Source: a virus. Taken from it: a stretch of DNA of 64,000 bases. The notes below the pieces were generated by a model. That model was given only the letters and a program-made list of their open reading frames with translations. It did no database searches and was not told the DNA's origin. The position numbers were made by a program, and so were the translations under genes. The stretch is from positions 1 through 64,000 of the IMG/VR virus record IMGVR_UViG_3300046727_000401, one strand, 5' to 3'. The stretch's first letter is position 1. Each line of letters starts with the position of its first letter. Shown here one piece after another: positions 33,307 through 40,156 of this stretch.

Positions 33307-33705
33307 TCAGCCCTGCATCTGCGAGTTGCCGCCTCCGGTGGGGCCGCCGAACGACGAGCGGAAAGCAGGCAGGCTTGGCTGGAAGGGCGAGTTGTGGACC
33401 TCGACGCCGAGCAGGGTCGCGAGCCGGCCCAGCCGCTCCTCGCCGCGGGATCGGAGCTGCTTGAGCTCGCGCGGCGCCAGCTCGATGCTGCCGACCTTGT
33501 CCGCCTTGAACCGGACCTCGCAGGCCACGAGCGCGGCGTCGATCCGCGCCAGCTCGGCGAGGTGCACGCGCACCTTGGCCTCGTCGTCGGGCATGGTCTC
33601 GATCGCGGACATGGCCCGTTCCAGCGCCGTATCGAACTGCGCGAAGCGCGCGCTCCATCCCATGTACTCGCGGATGGTCGTCTTCTCGGCGCCGGTGAAG
33701 GCCAT
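33307..33705 (-). CDS. Small helical head-region protein, 132 aa
   Basis: Mostly helical sequence (EYMGWSARFAQFDTALERAMSA, LAELARIDAALVACEVRFKA), position between capsid accessory and connector genes. It could be an adaptor (gp6-like), but no motif proves this. Start ATG 33705 lies just after the upstream stop. Confidence 0.55.
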   Translation of the reverse strand: MAFTGAEKTTIREYMGWSARFAQFDTALERAMSAIETMPDDEAKVRVHLAELARIDAALVACEVRFKADKVGSIELAPRELKQLRSRGEERLGRLATLLGVEVHNSPFQPSLPAFRSSFGGPTGGGNSQMQG

Positions 33706-33707
33706 GG

Positions 33708-34343
33708 TCAGCGACCGGCCTTCTTGATCTCGGGCTTGGCGGGCGCGGCGGGCGCCTGCGCGGCCGGCAGGGTCGGCGTAGGCATGTCTTCTGGATCGTC
33801 GTCCGGGATCTGCACCACGCCGGTGTCGTCCGCCGCGGCGCGCGTCGGGCGCGGCGCCGGCACGTTCTCGACCGCGGCCTCGACCTGGACCTCGGTCCCG
33901 TCGGTGCGCTGCATCACGAGGCGCATCGGCGCGCGCTCGGACTCGGCGCGCTCGACCATCGCGGCCTCCCACTGCGCCTTGACCTCGGCGGCGCGGAACT
34001 CCGAGACGACCATCGGGATCCGCGGGCCGGGCTGGACGTGCCACGTCTCGATGCCGGACTTGATCGAGCGCTTGCCGGGCCACGCCTCGCGCATCGTGTT
34101 GACCTCGATCGCCGGCGGCAGCTTGTAGTTCTTCGACGCCATCGACTGGGTCTCGACGGTATACCCACGCTGCAGCAGGGTGCTCTCGCCGGGCTTGAGC
34201 CGGATCATCCGCGGCGGCGAGCCGGGGACGGTGGCGATCTCGAACCGCGCGTCGAAGGGCGAGACGTTAAAGACCCGCACGTCCCCGCCCTCGCGGGCGG
34301 CGCGGTCAAATTCGATGTCATTCTCGGTGCGTTGCTGCTGCAT
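33708..34343 (-). CDS. Head-region hypothetical protein, 211 aa
   Basis: The N-terminal half is a beta-rich domain (VRVFNVSPFDARFEI, MIRLKPGESTLLQRGYTVET). The C-terminal third is a low-complexity Pro/Ala/Asp tail. It is encoded immediately downstream of the major capsid protein. CACAGGAGC upstream of the ATG serves as ribosome binding site. No family is recognised. Confidence 0.55.
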   Translation of the reverse strand: MQQQRTENDIEFDRAAREGGDVRVFNVSPFDARFEIATVPGSPPRMIRLKPGESTLLQRGYTVETQSMASKNYKLPPAIEVNTMREAWPGKRSIKSGIETWHVQPGPRIPMVVSEFRAAEVKAQWEAAMVERAESERAPMRLVMQRTDGTEVQVEAAVENVPAPRPTRAAADDTGVVQIPDDDPEDMPTPTLPAAQAPAAPAKPEIKKAGR

Positions 34344-34413
34344 GTCGGCTGCTCCTGTGCCGTGCGCCAGGGGTGAGCACGTCGGCCGGCGCGGTGCCGA
34401 CGTGCCTCGAAGA

Positions 34414-35460
34414 TCACAGCGCGGCGTCGAGGTCCTTGATCACGCCGTTGCGGAACGGGTACCGGCACTGCAGCTGCGGGTACAGGATCAGCTGGAACGG
34501 GTACGCGTCGCCCTTCGGCCCCAGCGGGTGGATCCGCGCGGTGAGCTTGCCGGTCGGCTGGCCGAGCTGCTCCTCCGGCGTGCCGGCGACGGCGATCATG
34601 GCCATCGACTGGTTGGCCATGCTGACCTGGTCGGGCAGCTGCAGCACGCGCACCGTCGCGCTGTTCAGCATCACCATGTTGCCGGTCGGGCAGTCGACGT
34701 CTTCCAGGATCGGGACGCCGTCGAACTCGAGCATGGTGAAACCGCCGTCGAGCACGATCTGCTGACCGCGGAGCCGGATGTCGGTCACGTACCGGCGCTG
34801 CTGACCGAACAGCGTCCCGTACTTGTTGTACAGCTCGGGGGTGGTGATGATGAGGTCGGGCTTGACGCCGCTCGCGCGGTAGATCTGCGTGCGCAGTCCG
34901 CGCATCACGTCGAAGGTCAGGGCCCGGCCCACGCCGCCGTTGGCCGAGACGTTCGCCTGCCACTGCGTGCGGACCGCGCGATCGATACCGGCGTAGGTGC
35001 CGGTGTTGCCCAGCGGGCCGCCGGTGGTGAGCAGGCCGAAGATGAAGTTCGCCGCGCCCGAGCCGGACCACAGGTCCTGGCCCACGCCCTTAGCGAGCCG
35101 CTCGACGCTATCGCCGAGCTCGTCCACGAAGAGGTTGGCGATCTCGTCGGGGTTCTTCGCCGCCGCCGCCATCGCCATCGCCTTGCCGGTGACGCTGAAC
35201 GACGTGTCGTAGGTCCCGAACTCCAGCGAGGCCGGGATCTTGTCATCGTTGTCGAACGTGACGACGTCGGCGCCCTCGGCGCGCGCCGCTCCCACGGCGG
35301 TGCCAAAGCGAGCCGCCCACGTGATGTTTTTTCCGGTGGTGCCGTTGCCGACGGGCAGCACCTGCAGCAGCACCGTGGCGCGGTTGATCTGGCTCGCGAT
35401 CCGATCCTCGAAGATCGTGGTCAGCGCGCTGGCGATTTGTGCGGTTGCGACGACGGACAA
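34414..35460 (-). CDS. Major capsid protein
   Basis: A 348-residue protein with the profile of HK97-fold capsid proteins: N-terminal helix with IFEDRIASQINRATVLLQVLP, long spine-helix region, ELYNKYGTLFGQQRRYVTDIRLRG and C-terminal beta strands. It is encoded after the scaffold gene in transcription order and has its own promoter and a roughly 110-base untranslated leader. The start codon is TTG with AGGAG seven bases upstream. Confidence 0.8.
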   Translation of the reverse strand: MSVVATAQIASALTTIFEDRIASQINRATVLLQVLPVGNGTTGKNITWAARFGTAVGAARAEGADVVTFDNDDKIPASLEFGTYDTSFSVTGKAMAMAAAAKNPDEIANLFVDELGDSVERLAKGVGQDLWSGSGAANFIFGLLTTGGPLGNTGTYAGIDRAVRTQWQANVSANGGVGRALTFDVMRGLRTQIYRASGVKPDLIITTPELYNKYGTLFGQQRRYVTDIRLRGQQIVLDGGFTMLEFDGVPILEDVDCPTGNMVMLNSATVRVLQLPDQVSMANQSMAMIAVAGTPEEQLGQPTGKLTARIHPLGPKGDAYPFQLILYPQLQCRYPFRNGVIKDLDAAL

Positions 35461-35570
35461 GGGAGACTCCTGGGGATGTGCGCGCGGGGTCGCCCGCGCC
35501 GCGTTCGCCCAGGGTCATCCCCTGTCGTGCTCCCAAGCCGGAGGCTCCGTCTCCAACTTGTAGTAATTAC

Positions 35571-35598
35571 ACGCTACGATTATCCGTGGAAAAGTCAA
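35571..35598 (-). promoter_or_regulatory. Promoter of the major capsid protein
   Basis: TTGACT (complement of 35593-35598), 16-base spacer, TAGCGT (35571-35576). It leaves an untranslated leader of roughly 105 bases with a GC-rich foldback before the TTG start. This is the one clear long-leader promoter in the structural region. The rest of the gap 35461-35675 holds no gene. Confidence 0.6.
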
Positions 35599-35675
35599 CA
35601 GCTTTCAGCGCTGCGGCGACCGGGCGAACCTGCGGGCGCCGCGCGCGAAGGCGAGGACCTCGCTGGTCTTGTGGG

Positions 35676-36008
35676 TCACGGCGACACCGGACCGGCAGAG
35701 CGCGCCGCGGCGAACGCGGCGATACCCGTGTCGGTTAGCAGAATCGCTTGGCGACCACGCGGCCCCTCGAACCGGAACAGCACGGGCCAGGCGCCCGGCC
35801 AGACCTCGCCGCCATACGTGCTGACCGCGGGCTCCTCATTCCAGATCGTGACCTCACACCAGGGCGCCGCGGGCGGGCGAAGCGTCGTCGCCCACTCCGG
35901 GGCGACGTCACCGCCGCGGACCTCGAACTGCTCATGGACGATCGGTCTGCCATCGTCAAGACGGCGCACGACAGCGCGCGTGATGAGGACGACCTCGGGC
36001 GCGCTCAC
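35676..36008 (-). CDS. Hypothetical protein, 110 aa
   Basis: The GTG start at 36008 overlaps the upstream stop (GTGA). The product is a beta-rich single domain (APEVVLITRAVVRRLDDGRP, WCEVTIWNEEPAVS). It is co-transcribed with the gene upstream from a leaderless promoter, ahead of the capsid promoter. No family is recognised. Confidence 0.6.
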   Translation of the reverse strand: MSAPEVVLITRAVVRRLDDGRPIVHEQFEVRGGDVAPEWATTLRPPAAPWCEVTIWNEEPAVSTYGGEVWPGAWPVLFRFEGPRGRQAILLTDTGIAAFAAARSAGPVSP

Positions 36009-36241
36009 GACCGCACCGCCTGCGCGTCGGTCGCGGCGTACAGCGCCTGCTTGGCGCTCTCGCTCGCGTTGATCTTGTCGGCGCAGCACCGCCGCGCCGA
36101 GGCCGTGTGCGGTTCGCTGGTGTCCCAGTCCAGCGCCGCGACGGTGAGATCGAATGTGGTCATGTCGCCGCTCTCGAACGCGCGGATCCCGAGGTCGCGG
36201 ATCTGGCTGCGGGTGATGGTCTCGCCGGTCAGGTTCGTCAT
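36005..36241 (-). CDS. Hypothetical protein, 78 aa
   Basis: A small alpha/beta protein (TITRSQIRDLGIRAFESGD) with a CC pair near the middle. The ATG lies six bases after TATAAA, so the mRNA is leaderless. It is coupled to the next gene by a GTGA overlap. It lies just downstream of the initiator tRNA gene. Confidence 0.65.
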   Translation of the reverse strand: MTNLTGETITRSQIRDLGIRAFESGDMTTFDLTVAALDWDTSEPHTASARRCCADKINASESAKQALYAATDAQAVRS

Positions 36242-36247
36242 GCCCTA

Positions 36248-36275
36248 TTTATAGCACCGCTACGCTCGAACGCAA
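36248..36275 (-). promoter_or_regulatory. Leaderless promoter
   Basis: TTGCGT (complement of 36270-36275), 16-base spacer ending GTAGCGGTGC, TATAAA (36248-36253), six bases before the ATG at 36241. Confidence 0.8.
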
Positions 36276-36282
36276 GGGGAAT

Positions 36283-36357
<75 letters not shown>

Positions 36358-36389
36358 AGCAGAGCCTACCTGAAACAGGCCGAGCGCGC

Positions 36390-36395
36390 TACGGT
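36390..36395 (+). promoter_or_regulatory. Putative -10 box of precursor peptide 2
   Basis: TACGGT ends six bases before the ATG at 36402. No good -35 is visible. Confidence 0.4.
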
Positions 36396-36401
36396 CGCGG
36401 C

Positions 36402-36593
36402 ATGAAGCAAACGAGCAAGCGGGTACTGAAGCTGTCGCGTGAGAGCGTGCGCGTGCTGTCGAGCCGGCAGCTGGCCGGAGCCGGCGGTGGGTTCATCCCC
36501 GATCCAACCACCGCGGCCACGGACGGGAACAACGGGTGCCCCAGCGAGGCGACCGGATGCCACACCGGCCTGAGCGGCTGCGGAAGCTGCTGA
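36402..36593 (+). CDS. Lanthipeptide-like (RiPP) precursor peptide 2, 63 aa
   Basis: The leader (residues 1-30) is basic and contains VLKLSRESVRVL and ends AGAGGG, matching the L-x-L-x-R-E-[ST]-[LIV]-R leader core of class I lanthipeptide-type precursors. The 33-residue tail has Thr at 36, 37, 40, 51 and 55, Ser at 48, 58 and 62, and Cys at 46, 53, 60 and 63. It has the Gly-Cys spacing expected of a ring-forming peptide. It is a single gene with a leaderless start. No synthetase or transporter is nearby. The peptide resembles those at 7774 and 59548. Confidence 0.7.
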   Translation: MKQTSKRVLKLSRESVRVLSSRQLAGAGGGFIPDPTTAATDGNNGCPSEATGCHTGLSGCGSC

Positions 36594-36616
36594 TCGGACG
36601 AGCGCGAAGGTCAGGC

Positions 36617-36644
36617 TTGCCAATGTTTGTAGCGGTGCTAGGAT
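36617..36644 (+). promoter_or_regulatory. Leaderless promoter
   Basis: TTGCCA at 36617-36622, 16-base spacer ending GTAGCGGTGC, TAGGAT at 36639-36644, six bases before the ATG at 36651. Confidence 0.78.
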
Positions 36645-36650
36645 TCCGGC

Positions 36651-36839
36651 ATGACCGTCATCGAACTACAGACCAAACTGACCGCGCTGGTCGCGGCGGA
36701 TCCCAGCGTTGCCGACCTCGATGTCTGGATGAACGCTGATGGCAGAACGTGGACCACCAGCGAGGTGAGCCTCGTCGAGCTCGATCCGGGGCAACGCGCG
36801 CGCGTCACGCGGTTCGACCGCACCGTCGAGATCGGTTAG
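36651..36839 (+). CDS. Small hypothetical protein, 62 aa
   Basis: An alpha/beta sequence (MTVIELQTKLTALVAADPSV, DLDVWMNADG) resembling small proteins annotated in other phages without function. Leaderless start. Its stop lies three bases inside the convergent scaffold gene. Confidence 0.65.
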   Translation: MTVIELQTKLTALVAADPSVADLDVWMNADGRTWTTSEVSLVELDPGQRARVTRFDRTVEIG

Positions 36840-37627
36840 CTGTTCGGAAGGTCCCCGCCGGCCACGAGCGCCCCCGCCGCCTGCGCGAGCTGCTCGTACG
36901 CGCCGGCCACCTTCTGCGCCTTGGCGGTCTTCGCGTCGCCGCTAGCCGCCGGACGCGCGCCACCGTTGCCGCCGATCACGCGCGGCATGCCGGTCCCGCC
37001 CGGACGCGGAGTCGCCGGAGCGGCCACGTGCGCCTTGCCCTCGTCCGTGCCGATCCAGTCCTTCGCGCCGGCGCCCAGGTCCAGCTCCTCGGTGTAGCCG
37101 TCGCGCTGCGCCACGTACGACCACTCACCCGTCTTGTCGTCCTGGCGGGTGCTCTCGCGGAGGATCGCCACCGCGCCTCGCATGAGCTCGGGCTTGACCC
37201 CCAGCTTGCCGAGGTGGTCGCGGAGTGCGCCGTCGCGCTGCGCCGCCGCGGCCTGGGTGCGCTCCCTGGCCCGCTCCTCCTTCATCTGCGCCAGCTCGCG
37301 CTGCATCGCGGCCACCGCGGGGTCCGGGCCGGCCGCGCGCGCGGGCTGCTTGCCGGCCTTGCCCTTCGTGGGCTTCACCGGCTCCTCGGTATCGTCGTCC
37401 TCGGTCTCCTCACCGGCCGGGGTCGCCTTGGCCTTGCCCTGGATCAGGTCCTTGAGCTCGGCGAGCTGCGGCGCCAGCGCCGTGCCCACCGCCTTGTCCA
37501 GCTGGCGGCCCAGCTGCTTGCTCACCGCCGCGTTCACCAGGCCGCCCAGCTTGGTCAGCTGAGACTCGGTGAAGTCGTCGGTCTCGGTCTCGTCGTCGTC
37601 GTCCGGCTTCTTGATTTTGGGTGCCAT
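36836..37627 (-). CDS. Capsid scaffolding protein
   Basis: A 263-residue acidic N terminus (KKPDDDDETETDDF) is followed by a long coiled coil rich in Ala, Gln, Arg and Glu, and a GALRDHLGKLGVKPELMRGAV segment typical of phage scaffold proteins. It is the gene before the major capsid protein in transcription order. The in-frame upstream extension reads as shadow sequence. The ATG at 37627 has CACAGGAGC upstream. Confidence 0.75.
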   Translation of the reverse strand: MAPKIKKPDDDDETETDDFTESQLTKLGGLVNAAVSKQLGRQLDKAVGTALAPQLAELKDLIQGKAKATPAGEETEDDDTEEPVKPTKGKAGKQPARAAGPDPAVAAMQRELAQMKEERARERTQAAAAQRDGALRDHLGKLGVKPELMRGAVAILRESTRQDDKTGEWSYVAQRDGYTEELDLGAGAKDWIGTDEGKAHVAAPATPRPGGTGMPRVIGGNGGARPAASGDAKTAKAQKVAGAYEQLAQAAGALVAGGDLPNS

Positions 37628-37667
37628 GATGCTCCTGTGACATCTTGGCGCGTTTACCGCACGGCGT

Positions 37668-38126
37668 CTATAGGATGTGCGACCCGTCGGGACGACGGCG
37701 AACCGGCGGCATCCCATCGCTACACGGATGATGGCCCCGCGTGGCGAAATAGCGGTCCCGCCGCCATAGCCTGCCGTTGACCCAGAATCCCCACCGCCGA
37801 ACAACCGGGCCGGTGATGAGCAGCGTGACAGCACCGCCGGGATCGACCTCCACGGTGTGCCTGTGCGTTGCCGGACGGAATCGCACCGACCCGAAGCGCA
37901 GCCGGTCGCGTCCCGCCGGCGACACATCGGTGATTCCGCCCCACACGAGGACCGACAGGAACCACCACCCGTGGTCATGAAACGCACGCCGATCGTCGCT
38001 CGCACGCCAAGCGTGCAAACGCAGCGCGAATGCACCGAAGTCGACGACCCAGCGGCGCATATACGGACACTGCGGCAGTCCCAGGCGCTCACCCCATGTC
38101 AGCCGGGGCCATCGAAGCTTGATCAT
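37668..38126 (-). CDS. Cupin-like hypothetical protein abutting a tRNA
   Basis: A 152-residue protein with a jelly-roll pattern: AFHDHGWWFLSVLVWGG, then RFRPATHRHTVEV, then LLITGPVVRRWGFW. Paired His residues suggest a metal-binding cupin fold. Similar proteins occur in other phages without known activity. The ATG at 38126 follows the CCA of the tRNA at 38127 with no gap, and no ribosome binding site exists except within tRNA sequence. Processing of the tRNA end could create a leaderless mRNA. Confidence 0.7.
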   Translation of the reverse strand: MIKLRWPRLTWGERLGLPQCPYMRRWVVDFGAFALRLHAWRASDDRRAFHDHGWWFLSVLVWGGITDVSPAGRDRLRFGSVRFRPATHRHTVEVDPGGAVTLLITGPVVRRWGFWVNGRLWRRDRYFATRGHHPCSDGMPPVRRRPDGSHIL

Positions 38127-38203
38127 TGGTCAGGGAGGCGTGGATTTGAACCAGCGACCTGCAGGTTAGTATGCCTGCTGCTCTACCGCTGAGCTACTCC
38201 CCG
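38127..38203 (-). tRNA. Unusual tRNA with 8-base anticodon loop, CCA encoded
   Basis: The 77-base cloverleaf has a full acceptor stem (CGGGGAG / CTCCCTG, one G-U pair), normal D arm, 5-bp anticodon stem (GCAGG / CCTGC) and encoded ACCA. The anticodon loop (38166-38173) is CATACTAA, eight bases instead of seven, and the T stem carries one bulged C. With U33 as the third loop base the triplet would be ACU. A four-base anticodon ACUA would read UAGU, as in frameshift-suppressor tRNAs. Amino acid identity is uncertain. It has a good promoter of its own. Confidence 0.72.
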
Positions 38204-38214
38204 GTGACCTCATA

Positions 38215-38242
38215 TTCATAGCAACTCGGTAAACAAAGTCAA
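38215..38242 (-). promoter_or_regulatory. Promoter of the unusual tRNA
   Basis: TTGACT (complement of 38237-38242), 16-base spacer containing TTTACCG and ending GTTGC, TATGAA (38215-38220). Transcription would start a few bases before the tRNA 5' end. Confidence 0.78.
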
Positions 38243-38243
38243 G

Positions 38244-39797
38244 TTACTTCGGCGTCCCGAACGGCCACCACCAACGCCGGGCCGGTGCGACCTGGCGCGC
38301 CTTCGGCAGGTCCCGGGCATTGCGCGCGGCGTCCACCGGGAATGGGACCGAGCCGGGCGGGACCACGAACCGCTCGCGCTCCGCGGTGGCCTTCGCGATG
38401 GCGCGGTCTGTGCTCTCGCGCCGCTCGCGGGCCACGCGCAGGTCGTACTCGTACCAGGACTCGCCCGGCCGGCGTCCGGCCCCTGCGCTGCCGCCGCTCT
38501 GCTTGATGCGCTCGAGCCTGATCCGTTCCTCATCCGCGACCGAGGTCTGGCGCCACACCTGCGTCGTCCCGCGAGGCTTCGCTGCCACTGCCTCTGCCGC
38601 CACACGCTGCTCCGCAGCCTCCGCAAGTTGGGCCAGCTTCGCCGCGGCGCGCTCGGCTGCTGCGCGGTACGCGGACTCGGGCACGTGCTCGCGCGCGACC
38701 ACCGCCGGCTGCGTCGGCACGACGTCCGGGACCTCGGTGGCGTGCTCGTGGATGCGGCCCACGCCGATCCGCCAGCCGTCGGGCGCGTGGTCGGCTGCCC
38801 GGTTCTCGACCGCCACCGGCCCGTCTTCGGGCTTGATCGGCTCGGGTGCCGGTTCGGGCCGCGCCGCGGCGCGCGCGTCGGTCGCGGTCCGCATCTCACC
38901 CCAAGCAGGATTCCAGGCGAGCGCGATGCACCGGCAACACGAATGGGCCGGTGGGCTGTCGTACCCGCCGGGGAACATGCCACCGATCGGCGCCGTCTTG
39001 CCGTCGAGCCCCGCGCAGATCGGGCACACCCGGCTGTCCATGCTCGCGTCCCACCGCCGCACGTACTCCGGCTCGCCATCGGGCCGGTTCTCGTTCGCGT
39101 GCTCGGTGGCCACGTCGTGCTGGACGTTGTAGGCGTGCATCACCTCGGTCCGGACCAGCCGGTCCGCCCACCAGCGGTGCCGTGCGAACATCCCCTCCGC
39201 GATCCGCGCCGCGTCCGCCCCGGGATCGCCGCCCACCGAACGCGGGCCGGGGCCGAGCTTGCGGAGCCGCGCCACGAGCTGCTCGATGCTCTCGTGCTTC
39301 GCGACCCCGATGGCCAGCAGGTGCTTGATGTCGTCGCCGACCTGGCCCGCGTAGCGCTTCGCCGAGCTCTCGTGCCGGCGCCACAGCAGCTTGTCGCCCT
39401 GCGCGAGCACCGCCGCGGTCTTGATGTCGGGCAGCTGCGGCATGCCGTTGCCGAAGATCGCCGACAGCCGAGTGATCTCGGTGTCGAGGTTGTGGATCGC
39501 CAGCGGCCCAGTGGCATGGCGCCCCGCCGCGAGCGCGCCGGCCATCGCCGGGTCGAGCTCCTTGACCCGGGCGAACGTGCCCTCGAGCGCGCGCAGCATC
39601 CCGGTGCGCTGCAGCGCGGTGAACGCGCCCCGGTAGTCGGCCCTGTCGAGCCAGCCCCGGACGTCGGCCTGCAGCTCGTCGCGGACCGCCCGCAGCGCCG
39701 GCAGCACCGCCCGCAGCGCCACGGGCGAGAGCGCATCCACCGCCTGGACCGACTCGCGGACCAGGCGTTGAACGGCCTCGACTTTGGCGCTTGACAT
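38244..39797 (-). CDS. Head morphogenesis protein (Mu gpF-like) with long C-terminal extension
   Basis: A 517-residue protein. The MuF core lies at about residues 190-300: RTEVMHAYN, WDASMDSRVCPICAGLDGK, GGYDSPPAHSCCRC, with the usual zinc-binding Cys and His. The C-terminal about 220 residues are low in hydrophobics, Arg/Glu-rich and unlike the core, so may be an ejected or scaffold-like part. It follows the portal gene in transcription, as in Mu-like and SPP1-like head operons. The ATG overlaps a divergent promoter. Confidence 0.8.
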   Translation of the reverse strand: MSSAKVEAVQRLVRESVQAVDALSPVALRAVLPALRAVRDELQADVRGWLDRADYRGAFTALQRTGMLRALEGTFARVKELDPAMAGALAAGRHATGPLAIHNLDTEITRLSAIFGNGMPQLPDIKTAAVLAQGDKLLWRRHESSAKRYAGQVGDDIKHLLAIGVAKHESIEQLVARLRKLGPGPRSVGGDPGADAARIAEGMFARHRWWADRLVRTEVMHAYNVQHDVATEHANENRPDGEPEYVRRWDASMDSRVCPICAGLDGKTAPIGGMFPGGYDSPPAHSCCRCIALAWNPAWGEMRTATDARAAARPEPAPEPIKPEDGPVAVENRAADHAPDGWRIGVGRIHEHATEVPDVVPTQPAVVAREHVPESAYRAAAERAAAKLAQLAEAAEQRVAAEAVAAKPRGTTQVWRQTSVADEERIRLERIKQSGGSAGAGRRPGESWYEYDLRVARERRESTDRAIAKATAERERFVVPPGSVPFPVDAARNARDLPKARQVAPARRWWWPFGTPK

Positions 39798-39818
39798 AGT
39801 TTACCGCGGTGCTATGTT
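39791..39818 (+). promoter_or_regulatory. Leaderless promoter
   Basis: A perfect TTGACA at 39791-39796, 16-base spacer with the palindrome ACCGCGGT, TATGTT at 39813-39818, six bases before the ATG at 39825. Confidence 0.85.
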
Positions 39819-39824
39819 GAGGGC

Positions 39825-40154
39825 ATGAACGACGGCATCAATACGACCTACCCCTACGAAGCCACCAGCCCCGGAGTCGCGCGGCATCAGTGCGAGGAGT
39901 GCGGAGGCTGGGAGCGCTCGGACAAGGGCGGCGGCGAGATCAGGCACAGCAAGCGCTGCGACTCTCGCCCGCAGCCCGAGAGTGCCAAGACGCTCGCTGC
40001 CGACCGCGCGCAGCAGTCGCGCCGCTCGGGCCTGGAGCGGTTCGCCCGTCAGGTGCGCCGTACCGGGATGACCAAGGGGCGCGACCAGGATGTGCGCGAT
40101 GCCGTTGCGGCCGGGCTGCTCAGCGAGTCCGACGCGATGAACACCGACGATTGA
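39825..40154 (+). CDS. Small hypothetical protein with zinc-like motif, 109 aa
   Basis: The N-terminal part has HQCEECGGWER and a following RHSKRC, which could hold one zinc. The C-terminal part is helical and charged. Isolated gene with a leaderless start. It converges with the portal gene, with two bases between the stops. No family is recognised. Confidence 0.65.
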   Translation: MNDGINTTYPYEATSPGVARHQCEECGGWERSDKGGGEIRHSKRCDSRPQPESAKTLAADRAQQSRRSGLERFARQVRRTGMTKGRDQDVRDAVAAGLLSESDAMNTDD

Positions 40155-40156
40155 GC

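Noticed and set aside
38628-39794. Plus-strand open frame opposite the MuF gene
   Set aside because: Shadow frame; the minus-strand MuF motifs and gene order are clear.
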